DNA of 64,000 nt from Robiginitomaculum sp. (GCA_021776525.1 JAJFFT010000006.1:310001-374000), one strand, 5' to 3'; positions 1-9,074 are shown, numbered from the stretch's first letter. Notes: generated from the letters alone by a model not told the origin. Made by a program: numbers and translations.

Positions 1-2
1 GC

Positions 3-890
3 GCCCGGGGCGGCCTGATTGATGAAGAAGCACTGTTAGCCGGCTTAAAGTCCGGCCATATCCGGGCGGCGGCGCTCGACGTTTATGCCAGCGAACCAGC
101 CCTTGATAATGCCTTGTTTGGCACGCCGGGTCTGGTAGCAACGCCGCATTTGGGGGCTTCGACCCGCGAGGCACAGGAAAATGTAGCTTTGCAGGTCGCC
201 CACCAGATCAGCGATTATCTGCTGACCGGGGCTGTCACCAACGCGCTGAACATGCCGTCGGTCAGCGCCGAAGAGGCACCACGTCTCGCACCGTTTATTG
301 ACCTGGCTGAAAAGCTGGGCTTGCTGGCCGGTCAATTGGTCACATCTGGCGTAAAACGTATCGAAGTGGCCTATCTTGGCGAAGTGGCGGGCCTGAACAT
401 TAAGCCCCTAAGCTCTGCGGCGCTGGCCGGGGTGCTACGCCCAATGTTGGGCGATGTTAATCTGGTGTCGGCTCCGGCACTGGCGGCAGAGCGCGGCATT
501 ATACTGGCCCAGACCAGCCAGGAACAATTGGGTGATTATGAATCGGTGATTTCCATAACTGTAGAAACCCAAAACACCAGACGCACTGTGGCAGGTTCGC
601 TTTTTGCTGGTCAGCCCAGGGTCATTCAAACCAATGATGTAACTCTGGATGCACCGTTCAGCGCACATATGTTGTTTGTTGAAAACGAAGACAAGCCCGG
701 ATTCATTGGCGAGTTAGGCAAGGCTCTGGCCGAGCGCGACATCAACATCGCCACCTTTAATCTGGGGCGCACCGGACAAGGCGGACAGGCCATTGCGATG
801 ATTGGTATCGACCAACATATTGGCGCAAAAGAGCTGGCCGAAATACAAACGCTGCCTCATGTCTGTGCCGCCAGCGCACTGCAGTTTTAA
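3..890 (+). CDS. serA: D-3-phosphoglycerate dehydrogenase, C-terminal part
   Basis: This is the 3' part of a gene that begins before the window; about 295 residues are visible. It catalyses the first step of serine synthesis, NAD-dependent oxidation of 3-phosphoglycerate. The sequence opens in the NAD-binding domain (ARGGLIDEEAL, then the ALDVY segment) and continues through PHLGAST, which holds the catalytic His region. It then passes through the intervening domain found in long SerA proteins. It ends in an ACT domain (PGFIGELGKALAERDINIATF), the usual serine-sensing module. The reading frame is open from the first bases. Family assignment is secure; the N-terminus is outside the window. Confidence 0.95.
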   Translation, partial: ARGGLIDEEALLAGLKSGHIRAAALDVYASEPALDNALFGTPGLVATPHLGASTREAQENVALQVAHQISDYLLTGAVTNALNMPSVSAEEAPRLAPFIDLAEKLGLLAGQLVTSGVKRIEVAYLGEVAGLNIKPLSSAALAGVLRPMLGDVNLVSAPALAAERGIILAQTSQEQLGDYESVISITVETQNTRRTVAGSLFAGQPRVIQTNDVTLDAPFSAHMLFVENEDKPGFIGELGKALAERDINIATFNLGRTGQGGQAIAMIGIDQHIGAKELAEIQTLPHVCAASALQF

Positions 891-992
891 GATCAACACT
901 GGGTGGGCAAATCCGCACAGATGGCTTTTCACCAACGCGTGCACACATTAGAGTGCACGAATTGGGGATCTGGAACGAGGCGAGGGAACGTC

Positions 993-1580
993 ATGAGAAG
1001 GATGAGTAAACTCATTGCGCTTGGTGCAATACTGGGCGTGATGTCAGGTCATGCCGTGGCTGGTGAACTGGAAGAGGTTCGCCTGAATGTGCTGGTGCAC
1101 GATGTAAACCTGACTGGCAACGGGGCCGGTGGCAAGGAAAGCGGCACCGACATTCAGGGCGAGCTGGTTTTCTCATCTCCCGACTTTTTGTCCTGGGCCG
1201 GATCGCCGCGGCCATATCTGAATGGCTCACTGAATACATCTGGCGAGACAAATTTTGGCGGGGCCGGCCTGGCCTGGCAATATGATTTCACCTCGGCACT
1301 TTATGGCGAGTTTGATTTTGGGCTAGTGATCCACGATGGCATCGTCAACCTGCCTGCAAATCCGGCTGACCCGCGACGCATCCTGCTGGACCAGACCCGG
1401 GTCATTCTTGGCTCGCGTGTACTGTTTCGCCCTACTTTTGTACTGGGCCTGCATGTGAACGAGCAATGGGATGCGGCTTTTGTTTTTGAGCACCTTTCGC
1501 ATGGACAAATACTGGCCACAGGGCGTAATGAGGGCTTGGATAATTTAGGCATTCGCCTGTCTTATAAATTTGGCCGCTAG
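993..1580 (+). CDS. PagL-like lipid A 3-O-deacylase (acyloxyacyl hydrolase family)
   Basis: A 195-residue protein with a basic N-terminus, a hydrophobic stretch and an AVA-G signal-peptide end around residue 20, so it is exported. The rest has alternating beta-strand character and a C-terminal aromatic-ending strand (LSYKFGR), as in outer-membrane barrels. The segment FEHLSHGQI...[15 protein letters not shown] matches the PagL pattern of a catalytic His-Ser pair followed by a conserved Asn/Gly region. PagL removes the 3-O acyl chain of lipid A in the outer membrane. The start at 993 is chosen for the preceding GAGGGAA and the signal peptide; a longer in-frame extension upstream looks non-coding. 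Function is by family resemblance only. Confidence 0.75.
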   Translation: MRRMSKLIALGAILGVMSGHAVAGELEEVRLNVLVHDVNLTGNGAGGKESGTDIQGELVFSSPDFLSWAGSPRPYLNGSLNTSGETNFGGAGLAWQYDFTSALYGEFDFGLVIHDGIVNLPANPADPRRILLDQTRVILGSRVLFRPTFVLGLHVNEQWDAAFVFEHLSHGQILATGRNEGLDNLGIRLSYKFGR

Positions 1581-1609
1581 GGCCGCTCTTAACATACAGG
1601 ATTATCATT

Positions 1610-2902
1610 ATGGCCAACGTCGTCGTTGTCGGCTCGCAATGGGGCGACGAGGGTAAGGGTAAGATTGTTGATTGGCTCTCGACCCGAGCCGATGTGGTGG
1701 TCCGTTTTCAAGGCGGTCACAATGCCGGCCACACGCTGGTGGTTGATGGCGAAGTTTACAAGCTGAGCTTGTTGCCTTCTGGTATCGTGCGCCCCGAAAA
1801 ACTGTCGATGATTGGCAATGGCGTGGTGCTCGACCCCTGGGCCTTGCTTGGCGAGATTGAAAAGTTGTCCGGGCAAGGTGTAAAAATCGCACCGGAACGC
1901 CTGCGCATTGCCGAAAATATCGTGCTCATCCTGCCCTTGCATGGCGCGTTGGATGTGGCCCGCGAAGCCGCCGCTGGCAAAGCCAAAATCGGCACAACCA
2001 AGCGCGGCATTGGCCCGGCCTATGAAGACAAGGTGGCGCGCCGCGCCGTGCGTCTGATAGACCTTGCCGATCCACAAAGCCTGCTAGAACGGGTCACCGC
2101 ACTTCTGGCTCACCACAATATTTTACGTGCGGCCTATGGTCTGGATATGGTTGATGCGCAAGCCCTGACCGATGATCTTCTGGCACTGGCCCCCAAGGTT
2201 TTACCCTTTGCCGCGCCAGTTTGGCAGGAGCTGGACACAGCCCGGCGCGCCGAACGCAAAATTCTTTTTGAAGGCGCGCAAGGCGCGATGTTGGATGTCG
2301 ATCACGGCACCTATCCCTTTGTGACTTCGTCAAACACGCTGGCAGGACAGGCTGCGGCCGGGTCCGGCGTTGGGCCGGATGCCCTGAATTTTGTATTAGG
2401 CATTACAAAGGCTTACACCACACGGGTTGGCGAGGGACCGTTTCCCACCGAACAGGATAATGAGATCGGCAAAAAGCTGGGCACACGCGGCGCAGAATTT
2501 GGCACCGTCACCGGGCGGGAGCGCCGTTGCGGCTGGTTTGATGCGGTCATGGTTCGCCAAGCGATTATCACGGGCGGCATTTCCGGCATTGCCCTGACCA
2601 AGTTGGATGTTTTGGACGGCTTTGCCGAGCTGAAAGTCTGTGTGGCCTACAAGCTGGATGGCAAACGCATTCGCCGCCTGCCGGCCAGTATAAAAGATCA
2701 GGCCCGGGTCGAGCCGGTCTACGAATGCTTTGAGGGCTGGGACCAGTCCACCAGAGGGGCGCGCAGCTGGGCTGATTTACCAGCCACAGCCGTTAAATAT
2801 GTGCGCCGTCTGGAAGAGCTGATCGGCGCACCGGTGGCCATGTTGTCCACAAGTCCAGAGCGCGAAGACGTGATCTTGATGCGCGACCCGTTTAAGGGTT
2901 AG
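1610..2902 (+). CDS. purA: adenylosuccinate synthetase
   Basis: 430 residues, the usual PurA length. It joins IMP and aspartate at the expense of GTP to give adenylosuccinate, the first committed step to AMP, in the cytoplasm. Visible signatures are the N-terminal [15 protein letters not shown] (P-loop-like, with the catalytic Asp and Lys), GGHNAGHT and GIGPAYEDK. Also present are the PurA signature around [23 protein letters not shown] and the GTP-binding TKLDVLD. It lies 29 bases after the PagL-like gene and ends just before a hairpin at 2917-2946. Confidence 0.98.
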   Translation: MANVVVVGSQWGDEGKGKIVDWLSTRADVVVRFQGGHNAGHTLVVDGEVYKLSLLPSGIVRPEKLSMIGNGVVLDPWALLGEIEKLSGQGVKIAPERLRIAENIVLILPLHGALDVAREAAAGKAKIGTTKRGIGPAYEDKVARRAVRLIDLADPQSLLERVTALLAHHNILRAAYGLDMVDAQALTDDLLALAPKVLPFAAPVWQELDTARRAERKILFEGAQGAMLDVDHGTYPFVTSSNTLAGQAAAGSGVGPDALNFVLGITKAYTTRVGEGPFPTEQDNEIGKKLGTRGAEFGTVTGRERRCGWFDAVMVRQAIITGGISGIALTKLDVLDGFAELKVCVAYKLDGKRIRRLPASIKDQARVEPVYECFEGWDQSTRGARSWADLPATAVKYVRRLEELIGAPVAMLSTSPEREDVILMRDPFKG

Positions 2903-2916
2903 GCTTATAAAACAAG

Positions 2917-2946
2917 AGCCGGGCAAGAGTAACTCAATGCCCGGCT
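2917..2946 (+). terminator. candidate purA terminator hairpin
   Basis: A perfect 9-bp inverted repeat (AGCCGGGCA / TGCCCGGCT, 12-base loop) begins 14 bases after the purA stop. The following bases (GGTGTTTATCT) are only moderately T-rich, so termination may be weak. It also lies just downstream of the 39-residue minus-strand gene. Confidence 0.55.
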
Positions 2947-2955
2947 GGTGTTTAT

Positions 2956-3075
2956 CTACTTACGTTTTTTAACACGAATGCGAAATGCTTGCAGGCCATA
3001 AAAGCTTGCATGAATGCGTTTCCCATTTCGGGTAATCCACTTTACGTAGATGTACTCATAGTTCGAATCTGACAT
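2956..3075 (-). CDS. small basic protein of 39 residues, function unknown
   Basis: The frame begins MSDSNYEYIYVKWITRNGKR and ends FRIRVKKRK, then TAG. An excellent ribosome binding site (GGAG, seven bases before ATG) supports translation. The product is aromatic in its N-terminal half (YEYIYVKW) and strongly basic at its C-terminus (RIRVKKRK), as in a small nucleic-acid-binding or structural protein, but no named family is claimed. It sits in an AT-richer islet between purA and rpoH, downstream of a perfect 16-bp inverted repeat that could be part of its control region. Confidence 0.6.
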   Translation of the reverse strand: MSDSNYEYIYVKWITRNGKRIHASFYGLQAFRIRVKKRK

Positions 3076-3106
3076 TGCTGTCTCCATCAAATTAGTTGAC
3101 GAAAAT

Positions 3107-3163
3107 GTATGTCTGACCTATATTTAGTCTGTAAGGACTGATTTATTTATAGGTCAGACATAC
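3107..3163. repeat. perfect 16-bp inverted repeat
   Basis: The arms GTATGTCTGACCTATA (3107-3122) and its exact complement (3148-3163) flank 25 AT-rich bases that contain a smaller AGTC/GACT hairpin. It lies about 30 bases upstream of the start of the 39-residue gene and 50 bases past the 3' end of the winged-helix gene. It could be an operator, a transcript-level stem, or the terminal repeats of a decayed small element. Confidence 0.7.
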
Positions 3164-3211
3164 TAAAATGGTGAGGGCATCACGCGTGAGCGTTGATGCC
3201 TTTGCTTTATG

Positions 3212-3649
3212 TTATGTTATGGCGGCATCGTCACCTCCTTGCTCTAGCACATTAGGCTGTGACAGAGACCAAACATTTCCAAAATGAGAAAGATGACCAT
3301 CCTGTCGTAATCGAGAAAGCTGAGGCGATAATACATGCCTTTGTAATTCCGGCCTTACCGTCTGTTGGAGTTTTTCAAGTATCTGTAAAGCAGTAAGTCC
3401 ATTTGGATGACTTTCTAACAACCTCATAACTGATTGCTTTATTGTTGGAGTTTTCATGCCTGGCAAAACCATAGTGTTACGTCTAGGTGGCGCAACCTTA
3501 TTGAAACCAGGTAAGACTTCGGTTGCCACTGGCTTTCTTCGCGCGCCCTTTGCCGCAGCTCGGTAAGCTCGTTCCGCAGCATTTAGTTGTTCTAACTTCT
3601 GCTTAAGCTCACGTTTGCGATCCCTAATATTTTTAAGAAAATCATCCAT
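3212..3649 (-). CDS. hypothetical protein with coiled-coil N-terminus and winged-helix-like C-terminus
   Basis: 145 residues from the chosen start (MDDFLKNIRDRKREL); an in-frame extension of 20 residues upstream is possible but lacks coding character. The first ~35 residues are highly charged and predicted helical. The middle is proline-rich (VAPPRRNTMVLPGMKTPT). The C-terminal ~70 residues (TIKQSVMRLLESHPNGLTALQILEKL ... LSPQLSRLRQDGHLSHFGNVWSL) resemble a winged helix-turn-helix with a recognition helix and wing. A DNA-binding role is inferred from this shape only. Base composition is clearly more AT-rich than the flanking housekeeping genes, which suggests acquired DNA. Confidence 0.6.
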   Translation of the reverse strand: MDDFLKNIRDRKRELKQKLEQLNAAERAYRAAAKGARRKPVATEVLPGFNKVAPPRRNTMVLPGMKTPTIKQSVMRLLESHPNGLTALQILEKLQQTVRPELQRHVLSPQLSRLRQDGHLSHFGNVWSLSQPNVLEQGGDDAAIT

Positions 3650-3709
3650 TCGCGCTATATACGGAATGCAGAAGTCTGAGTCAAGTCTCCATGACAATAA
3701 ACAAATCAA

Positions 3710-4137
3710 CCATGAATCTCAATCGTTAGAATTTTATTTACTCTATTATTATCAATAACTTATAGCATGGATTCTTATTTTTTTGAAACAACCTTTGACT
3801 GCACATGAACGCTATAAAAATACCGAACACCGTATTTAATAGGGCTTAATCCGAATCAAATTTGCGGGTGTTAATGAGTTTTTGTGGGCACTCTCGTAGT
3901 CTAACCGGTAGACTTGGTTTTCTGGGTGTAGAGCGTTGTCATTCTCCGATATACTCAGGTATCCGTACCTAAGCCCTATGGATACCGGCTCGGGGACCGG
4001 CATGACACAGTGAGTTATACATAAATATATACTGTCATCCCGGGCTTGATCCGGGATCCATAGGGCAGTTCAAATGCACTATAGGCCCCGGATAGCCTTC
4101 TGTTTCCGTGGTAACACGGTTAAGGGTGGGGCAGCCC
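3710..4137. other. gene-free AT-rich gap with hairpins and a dispersed palindrome
   Basis: No convincing coding sequence. The left part is AT-rich. A short perfect hairpin (AGTCTA-ACCGG-TAGACT, 3897-3913) and a large imperfect palindrome (3974-4065) are present. The segment just left of rpoH has a small CCGTG/CACGG hairpin without a T-run, so no clear rpoH terminator is visible. Confidence 0.6.
3974..4065. repeat. dispersed palindromic repeat, type A, copy 1
   Basis: Two ~33-base arms in inverted orientation: CCCTATGGATACCGGC...CATGACA (3974-4007) and TGTCATCCCGGGCTTGATCC...CCATAGGG (4033-4065). The same core unit (TGTCATCCCGG-CTTGATCCGGGATC) recurs, again as an inverted pair, at 56013-56093. 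Confidence 0.8.
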
Positions 4138-5028
4138 TTAGGCGTCCATCAGGCCTTTTTCTTTGGCCTGTTCCAGCATAGCAGCCTGTAATTTCTCGAA
4201 CGCACGGACTTCGATCTGACGAATGCGTTCACGAGAAACGCCGTAGACTTGCGCTAATTCTTCGAGGGTTTTTGGCTCTTCGGAAAGCTTGCGCTGTTGG
4301 ATAATGTCCTGTTCACGCTCATTCAAATCCGCCATAGCGTCCTGTAACAATTCCATGCGCGTGGAAAATTCATCGTTTTCGACAACTTGCGTTTCCTGGC
4401 TGACATAATTTTCGTCTTCCAGCCAATCCTGCCACTGGCTTTCGCCTTCGGTGGAGCGCAAAGGCGCATTCAACGATGCGTCCGGGCCGGACATACGCCG
4501 GTTCATCTGCACCACATCATCATTGGTCACGCCCAATTTGGTGGCGATAGTGTCCACCTGGTCGGGATGCAGATCGCCATCATCAATGGCTTTCATCTGG
4601 CCCTTCATACGGCGCAAATTGAAGAACAGTTTTTTCTGGGCTGCCGTAGTGCCCATTTTGACCAAAGACCAGGAGCGCAGGATATATTCCTGAATAGAAG
4701 CGCGGATCCACCACATGGCATAGGTTGCCAGACGAAAACCCTTGTCCGGGTCAAACTTCTTGACCGCCTGCATCAGGCCGACATTGCCCTCGGATACCAC
4801 TTCGCCGATGGGCAGGCCATAACCGCGATAACCCATGGCAATCTTGGCCACCAGACGCAAATGCGAGGTGATCAGCTTTTGCGCGGCATCACTGTCTTCA
4901 TGTTCGGCCCAGCGTTTGGCCAACATAAATTCCTCGCCCTTTTCCAGCATGGGAAATTTGCGAATCTCGGACAGATAGCGCGACAGGCTGGCTTCCGGTG
5001 TGGCGGCAACAGGTAATGTGGTGGCCAT
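4138..5028 (-). CDS. rpoH: RNA polymerase heat-shock sigma factor (sigma-32)
   Basis: 296 residues, the normal RpoH length. It directs RNA polymerase to heat-shock promoters. Visible are the region 1.2/2 segments (LITSHLRLVAKIAMGYRGYGLP; LATYAMWWIRASIQEYILRSW). The family-diagnostic RpoH box QKKLFFNLRR lies at residues 131-140 and distinguishes it from other group-3 sigma factors. Region 4.2 (TLEELAQVYGVSRERIRQIEVRAFEKL) is near the C-terminus. A ribosome binding site (GGGAGAG) precedes the ATG. It is divergent from the zinc-peptidase gene across a 142-base gap that should hold both promoters; no clear consensus promoter was picked out by eye. Confidence 0.97.
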   Translation of the reverse strand: MATTLPVAATPEASLSRYLSEIRKFPMLEKGEEFMLAKRWAEHEDSDAAQKLITSHLRLVAKIAMGYRGYGLPIGEVVSEGNVGLMQAVKKFDPDKGFRLATYAMWWIRASIQEYILRSWSLVKMGTTAAQKKLFFNLRRMKGQMKAIDDGDLHPDQVDTIATKLGVTNDDVVQMNRRMSGPDASLNAPLRSTEGESQWQDWLEDENYVSQETQVVENDEFSTRMELLQDAMADLNEREQDIIQQRKLSEEPKTLEELAQVYGVSRERIRQIEVRAFEKLQAAMLEQAKEKGLMDA

Positions 5029-5170
5029 GAGGCTCTCCCGATGATCGCGACATTTCGTCGTCTTTACACGTTAGACCTTGATTTAGGTTTTTGTGCGGCA
5101 CTTTAAAGGGCCTTTGCAAATTTTTATTGCCGGGATAGGCTGTTTCACCACTTTGTGAAGGGATATACCT

Positions 5171-6073
5171 GTGAAAATTAACCGCCAGCGTCGCAGCTCG
5201 AACGTTGAAGACCGGCGTGGTCAACGCGCCTCGTATGCGCGAGGTCGCGGGGGAAACAACATCCTCATGAACTTAATCATGGGCATGGTATTTTCGCGGG
5301 CGGGGCGCAAATTTATCATCCCCTTGGTGCTGATCGGCGTGGTCGGCTTTGTTGCCTTTCCCGACCAGATGCGCGGCCTGATCAACGCCCTGCAAGGCAG
5401 CCCGGTCGGCACATCTGCACCGCAAAAACCCAATGCAGCGCCCGACAAGAGTGTGGACTTTGCCGCCGCGGTGCTTGGATCGACCGAAGAGGTCTGGTCG
5501 CAGATTTTTGCCAAACGCGGCAAGACATACCAACCAACAGCGATGGTGATTTATACTGGCGGTACCCGTTCGGCCTGTGGCTCGGCCAGTGCCGCCATGG
5601 GTCCGTTTTATTGCCCCGGCGATAAAAAGGTCTATCTCGACGTCAGCTTTTTTGACGAAATGGCCCGGCGGATGAATGCCCCTGGTGATTTTGCGCAAAG
5701 CTATGTCATTGCCCACGAAGTCGGCCATCATATTCAAGATGAAACCGGTGTTTTGGCCCGTGCCAACAGCCGCCAAAATGCCCTGGGTCGCGGCAGTGCC
5801 AAAGCCAATGCGGTGCAGGTGGCGGTGGAATTGCAGGCCGATTGCTATGCCGGCCTGTGGGCCGGTCTGGCGCAAAACCTTTCCAGCGTGACACTGGATG
5901 CAGGCGATCTGAAAGAAGCCATTGGTGCCGCCTATGCGGTTGGCGATGACACCTTGCAAAAAAAGGCACGCGGCGTCGTGGTCCCCGAAAGTTTCACCCA
6001 TGGCTCGGCGGCACAGCGGATCGCCGCTTTTGAGCGCGGCTATAAAGCCCGTAACGCGGATGCCTGTACTTGA
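5171..6073 (+). CDS. putative neutral zinc metallopeptidase (YpfJ family)
   Basis: 300 residues. A basic N-terminus (residues 1-28) precedes one hydrophobic membrane segment (about 46-64), so the protein is probably membrane-anchored with its catalytic part in the periplasm. The zincin motif HEVGHHIQ is at residues 182-189. A downstream VELQADCYAGLWAG segment supplies the third ligand region typical of the YpfJ/zinc_peptidase family. Substrate unknown. It converges on pnp across a long repeat-containing gap. Confidence 0.88.
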   Translation: MKINRQRRSSNVEDRRGQRASYARGRGGNNILMNLIMGMVFSRAGRKFIIPLVLIGVVGFVAFPDQMRGLINALQGSPVGTSAPQKPNAAPDKSVDFAAAVLGSTEEVWSQIFAKRGKTYQPTAMVIYTGGTRSACGSASAAMGPFYCPGDKKVYLDVSFFDEMARRMNAPGDFAQSYVIAHEVGHHIQDETGVLARANSRQNALGRGSAKANAVQVAVELQADCYAGLWAGLAQNLSSVTLDAGDLKEAIGAAYAVGDDTLQKKARGVVVPESFTHGSAAQRIAAFERGYKARNADACT

Positions 6074-6336
6074 TGTCGATTTTCTCTTTTTTTTGAGAAG
6101 CACAAAGGCCTTTTTTCATACTTAGGCGGGGGATAATGACCCCGCCAATATTAACTTCTGACACAAAACACCCACACCCATAATCTCAGTGGGCCATCAA
6201 AACCGTTATAAACAATGTCATGTCGCGTGGGTTCGGCATTTTGTCCGCCTTGCGCTTGATCATTATCGCGCCTTTGGCACCGACGGGGATAAGCCGGCCA
6301 AGCCCGCAGGTAAAAAGGAGCTTTTTGCGTATTATA

Positions 6337-6432
6337 AGGGTCCGTTGAGGGTCCATAAGGGTTGTTTTTAGGGTCATTAAGGGACCATGAGGGTCATAAC
6401 TTGAGGGGCAATTACCCCTTGGATTGACCCTT
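6337..6432. repeat. cluster of degenerate AGGGTC units
   Basis: AAGGGTC, GAGGGTC, TAGGGTC and GAGGGTC recur with variant AAGGGTT, AAGGGAC and GAGGGGC copies. They are irregularly spaced at roughly 10-20 bases and close with the inverse CCCCTT/GACCCTT. A weaker echo (TTGAGGGTC ... ATTACCCTT ... CCCCTTGAGTCC) occurs at 55930-55988. Role unknown. Confidence 0.45.
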
Positions 6433-6442
6433 GGGTGTTATC

Positions 6443-6540
6443 CACCCTTCGAGGGCGCTACGCGCCACCTCAGGGTGAGGCTATAGTTAACTTTACGACC
6501 TCATATTGAGGTGCGAACGTAGAGAGCCTCGAAATATGGA
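6443..6540. repeat. dispersed palindromic repeat, type B, copy 1
   Basis: The left arm is CACCCTTCGAGGGCGCTACG...CACCTCAGGGTGAGG (6443-6480). The right arm is CCTCATATTGAGGTGCGAACG...GCCTCGAAATATGG (6499-6540). The arms are complementary in the CTTCGAGG/CCTCGAA and CCTCA/TGAGG parts. A second copy with the same layout is at 56174-56286, also between two convergent genes. Confidence 0.75.
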
Positions 6541-6553
6541 CAACACCAGATAC

Positions 6554-6585
6554 AAAAAACCCCGGGCATTACACCCGGGGTTTTT
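6554..6585 (-). terminator. pnp transcription terminator (bidirectional)
   Basis: A perfect CCCCGGG/CCCGGGG stem with a 7-base loop is flanked by runs of A on the left and T on the right, so it can terminate transcripts from both strands. It lies 26 bases beyond the pnp stop. Confidence 0.88.
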
Positions 6586-6610
6586 CAAATCATAGTTCAA
6601 AAACCAGAGA

Positions 6611-8734
6611 TCAACCTTCTTCGGTTTTGATCTCTTCGCCGGTTTCCTGATTGACGACTTTCATGGACAGGCGAACCTTGCCACGATCATCAAAGCCAAG
6701 AACCTTGACCTTAACCTTGTCGCCTTCTTTGACGACATCGGTGGTGTTGTTGACGCGCTCGGCGGCCAGTTGGCTGATGTGAACGAGGCCATCTTTGGGG
6801 CCAAAGAAATTGACGAAAGCACCAAAGTCCATGGTTTTGACCACGGTACCGTCATAAATTTCACCCAGTTCCGGCTCAGCGGCAATGCCTTTGATCCAAT
6901 CCATAGCGGCCTTGATCGCAGCGCCGTCGCTGGACGCGATCTTGATCACGCCATCATCATTGATGTCGATCTTGGCACCGGTTTCTTCGACGATCTGGCG
7001 GATGACTTTACCGCCCGAGCCGATGACTTCACGGATTTTATCTTTGGCCACTGTGATGGTTTCAATGCGCGGTGCAAATTCACCAACTTCATCACGAGAC
7101 ACGCTAAGCGCCTTGTTCATTTCGCCCAGGATGTGCATACGCCCACCCTTGGCCTGTTCCAGCGCGGTTTGCATGATGTCTTCGGTGATACCAGCAATTT
7201 TAATGTCCATTTGCAAAGAGGTGATACCTTTTTCAGTACCGGCCACTTTGAAGTCCATATCGCCAAGATGATCTTCATCACCCAAAATGTCGGACAAAAC
7301 GGCAATGCCGTCTTTTTCATTTATCAGGCCCATGGCAATGCCAGAGACAGGGCGGCTGATCGGCACACCGGCATCCATCAGCGCCAGAGATGAGCCACAA
7401 ACAGTGGCCATCGAAGAGGAGCCATTGGATTCAGTGATCTCTGAGACCAGACGGACCGTATAGGGGAAGTCTTCCTTGGTCGGTAGAACCGCACGCATGG
7501 CACGCCATGCCAGCTTGCCGTGGCCAATTTCCCGGCGTCCAGGAGGGCCCATGCGGCGGGCTTCACCAACCGAATACGGTGGGAAGTTGTAATGCAGAAG
7601 GAAGTTTTCCTTGGTGGTGCCGGTCAAGGCATCGATGAATTGTTCATCATCGCCTGTGCCCAATGTGGCAATCACCAACGCCTGCGTTTCACCGCGTGTA
7701 AACAGCGCCGAGCCATGGGTACGCGGCAGAACCGCAGTTTCACCAATGATCGGACGAACCTGATCCAGTGTGCGGCCATCAATCCGTTTACCGGTTTTGA
7801 TGATATTGCCACGCACCACATCGGCTTCGAGTGATTTAAGCACGCCGCCCAAAACATCCGAAGCAATCCCATCAGGGTTGTCTTCGGATTGGGTCAGAGC
7901 CGCATAGGCCTTGTCTTTAGCCGCGCCCACCGCATCCTGGCGTTCCAGTTTGTCGGTGATTTTATAGGCTTTGGTCATGGCCGCACCAACCAGTTTCTTG
8001 GCGGCGGCTTTTTCTTTTGAATGATCTGGTGAGGCAAATTCGAAAGCCGGTTTGGCGGCTTTTTTGGCCAGCTTGACGATCATATCAATGACCGGCTGCA
8101 TGGCATCATGGCCCGCCATAACAGCGCCCAGCATGTCATCTTCGGACAGCTCTTTGGCTTCGGATTCAACCATCATCACGGCGTCTTTGGTGCCAGCAAC
8201 CAGAAGGTCCAGCTCGGTTTCTTCCATTTCGTCAATGGTCGGATTGACGACATATTCGCCATCAATCAGAGCCACACGGGCACCAGCGATCGGACCCATG
8301 AAGGGCACGCCGGAAAGCGTCAGGGCCGCAGAGGCGGCAACCATGGCCAACACATCGGGGTCATTTTCCTGATCGTGGCTGAGCACGGTGAGGATGACCT
8401 GAACTTCGTTTTTGAAGCCTTTGGCAAACAGCGGACGGATCGGACGGTCAATCAGGCGCGAGGTCAGGGTGTCTTTTTCGGTCGGACGCCCTTCACGCTT
8501 GAAAAATCCACCCGGAATGCGGCCAGCGGCGTAATATTTTTCGGTATAGTTGACGGTCAGTGGGAAAAAATCCATGCCCGGTTTTGGTTCTTTAGCAAAT
8601 GTGACGGCAGCCAGAACACTGGTTTCGCCGTACGTGGCCAGCACAGAACCTTGTGCCTGACGGGCGATACGCCCGGTTTCTAGGGTCAGGTCGCGACCTT
8701 CCCAATCAATCGTTTCTTTGTGGATATCAAACAT
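6611..8734 (-). CDS. pnp: polyribonucleotide nucleotidyltransferase (PNPase)
   Basis: 707 residues from [16 protein letters not shown], a start preceded by AGGAAG; a 9-residue upstream extension is rejected. It is the phosphorolytic 3'-5' exoribonuclease of the RNA degradosome. Two RNase PH domains are visible, the first with [14 protein letters not shown] and the second with TRGETQAL and [10 protein letters not shown]. They are followed by a KH domain ([21 protein letters not shown]) and a C-terminal S1 domain ([20 protein letters not shown]). It lies downstream of rpsO, the widespread rpsO-pnp pair, with a 70-base gap that can form a GC-rich stem near the pnp start. Confidence 0.98.
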   Translation of the reverse strand: MFDIHKETIDWEGRDLTLETGRIARQAQGSVLATYGETSVLAAVTFAKEPKPGMDFFPLTVNYTEKYYAAGRIPGGFFKREGRPTEKDTLTSRLIDRPIRPLFAKGFKNEVQVILTVLSHDQENDPDVLAMVAASAALTLSGVPFMGPIAGARVALIDGEYVVNPTIDEMEETELDLLVAGTKDAVMMVESEAKELSEDDMLGAVMAGHDAMQPVIDMIVKLAKKAAKPAFEFASPDHSKEKAAAKKLVGAAMTKAYKITDKLERQDAVGAAKDKAYAALTQSEDNPDGIASDVLGGVLKSLEADVVRGNIIKTGKRIDGRTLDQVRPIIGETAVLPRTHGSALFTRGETQALVIATLGTGDDEQFIDALTGTTKENFLLHYNFPPYSVGEARRMGPPGRREIGHGKLAWRAMRAVLPTKEDFPYTVRLVSEITESNGSSSMATVCGSSLALMDAGVPISRPVSGIAMGLINEKDGIAVLSDILGDEDHLGDMDFKVAGTEKGITSLQMDIKIAGITEDIMQTALEQAKGGRMHILGEMNKALSVSRDEVGEFAPRIETITVAKDKIREVIGSGGKVIRQIVEETGAKIDINDDGVIKIASSDGAAIKAAMDWIKGIAAEPELGEIYDGTVVKTMDFGAFVNFFGPKDGLVHISQLAAERVNNTTDVVKEGDKVKVKVLGFDDRGKVRLSMKVVNQETGEEIKTEEG

Positions 8735-8804
8735 TATATGTCTTCCTTTGTGGCCACACACCCCATGTGCATGGCCCGGTCATAAGCGGTTAGCCTCAAA
8801 CGCC

Positions 8805-9074
8805 CTAGCGGCGCAGGCCCAGCTCTTTGATCAGCGCCTGATAGCGAGACAGATTCTCGCGTTTCAGATAGTCAAGAAGGCGGCGGCGCTGGGAAACCAT
8901 TTTCAACAATCCGCGACGCGAATGGTTATCCTTCTTGTGTGTTTTGAAGTGTTCGGTGAGGTTGGAAATACGTTCAGACAAAATTGAAACCTGAACTTCC
9001 GGAGATCCTGTATCTCCTTCGTTTTGAGCAAATTTTTTGATCAGCTCGGCTTTACGTTCAACAGTAATCGACAT
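8805..9074 (-). CDS. rpsO: 30S ribosomal protein S15
   Basis: 89 residues, the exact family length, starting [15 protein letters not shown] after GGAG; the in-frame extension upstream is not used. Signatures include [20 protein letters not shown] and [12 protein letters not shown], the 16S rRNA-binding helices. It sits between truB and pnp. The 172-base gap on its truB side suggests that it may have its own promoter. Confidence 0.98.
   Translation of the reverse strand: MSITVERKAELIKKFAQNEGDTGSPEVQVSILSERISNLTEHFKTHKKDNHSRRGLLKMVSQRRRLLDYLKRENLSRYQALIKELGLRR

Larger units (their letters stand above)
6074..6610. other. convergent intergenic gap with repeats and a terminator
   Basis: This gap separates the metallopeptidase (+) from pnp (-). 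It contains a GGCGGGG/CCCCGCC hairpin near 6124-6146, a run of degenerate AGGGTC units at about 6337-6430, a dispersed repeat of type B at 6443-6540, and the pnp terminator. Short open frames on both strands around 6186-6377 have no ribosome binding site or recognisable protein and are not called. Confidence 0.6.

Noticed and set aside
938..959. CGTGCAC/GTGCACG hairpin between serA and the PagL-like gene
   Set aside because: A perfect 7-bp stem but no T-run follows, so it is not called as a terminator; function unclear.
3885..3960. tRNA-like stretch with AGTCTAACCGGTAGACT
   Set aside because: It resembles a D-arm but no acceptor, anticodon or T-arm (GGTTCGAATCC) can be built; it is better read as a simple hairpin.
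6186..6377. Short open frames on both strands in the pnp gap
   Set aside because: They overlap each other and the AGGGTC cluster, have no ribosome binding site and no recognisable family.
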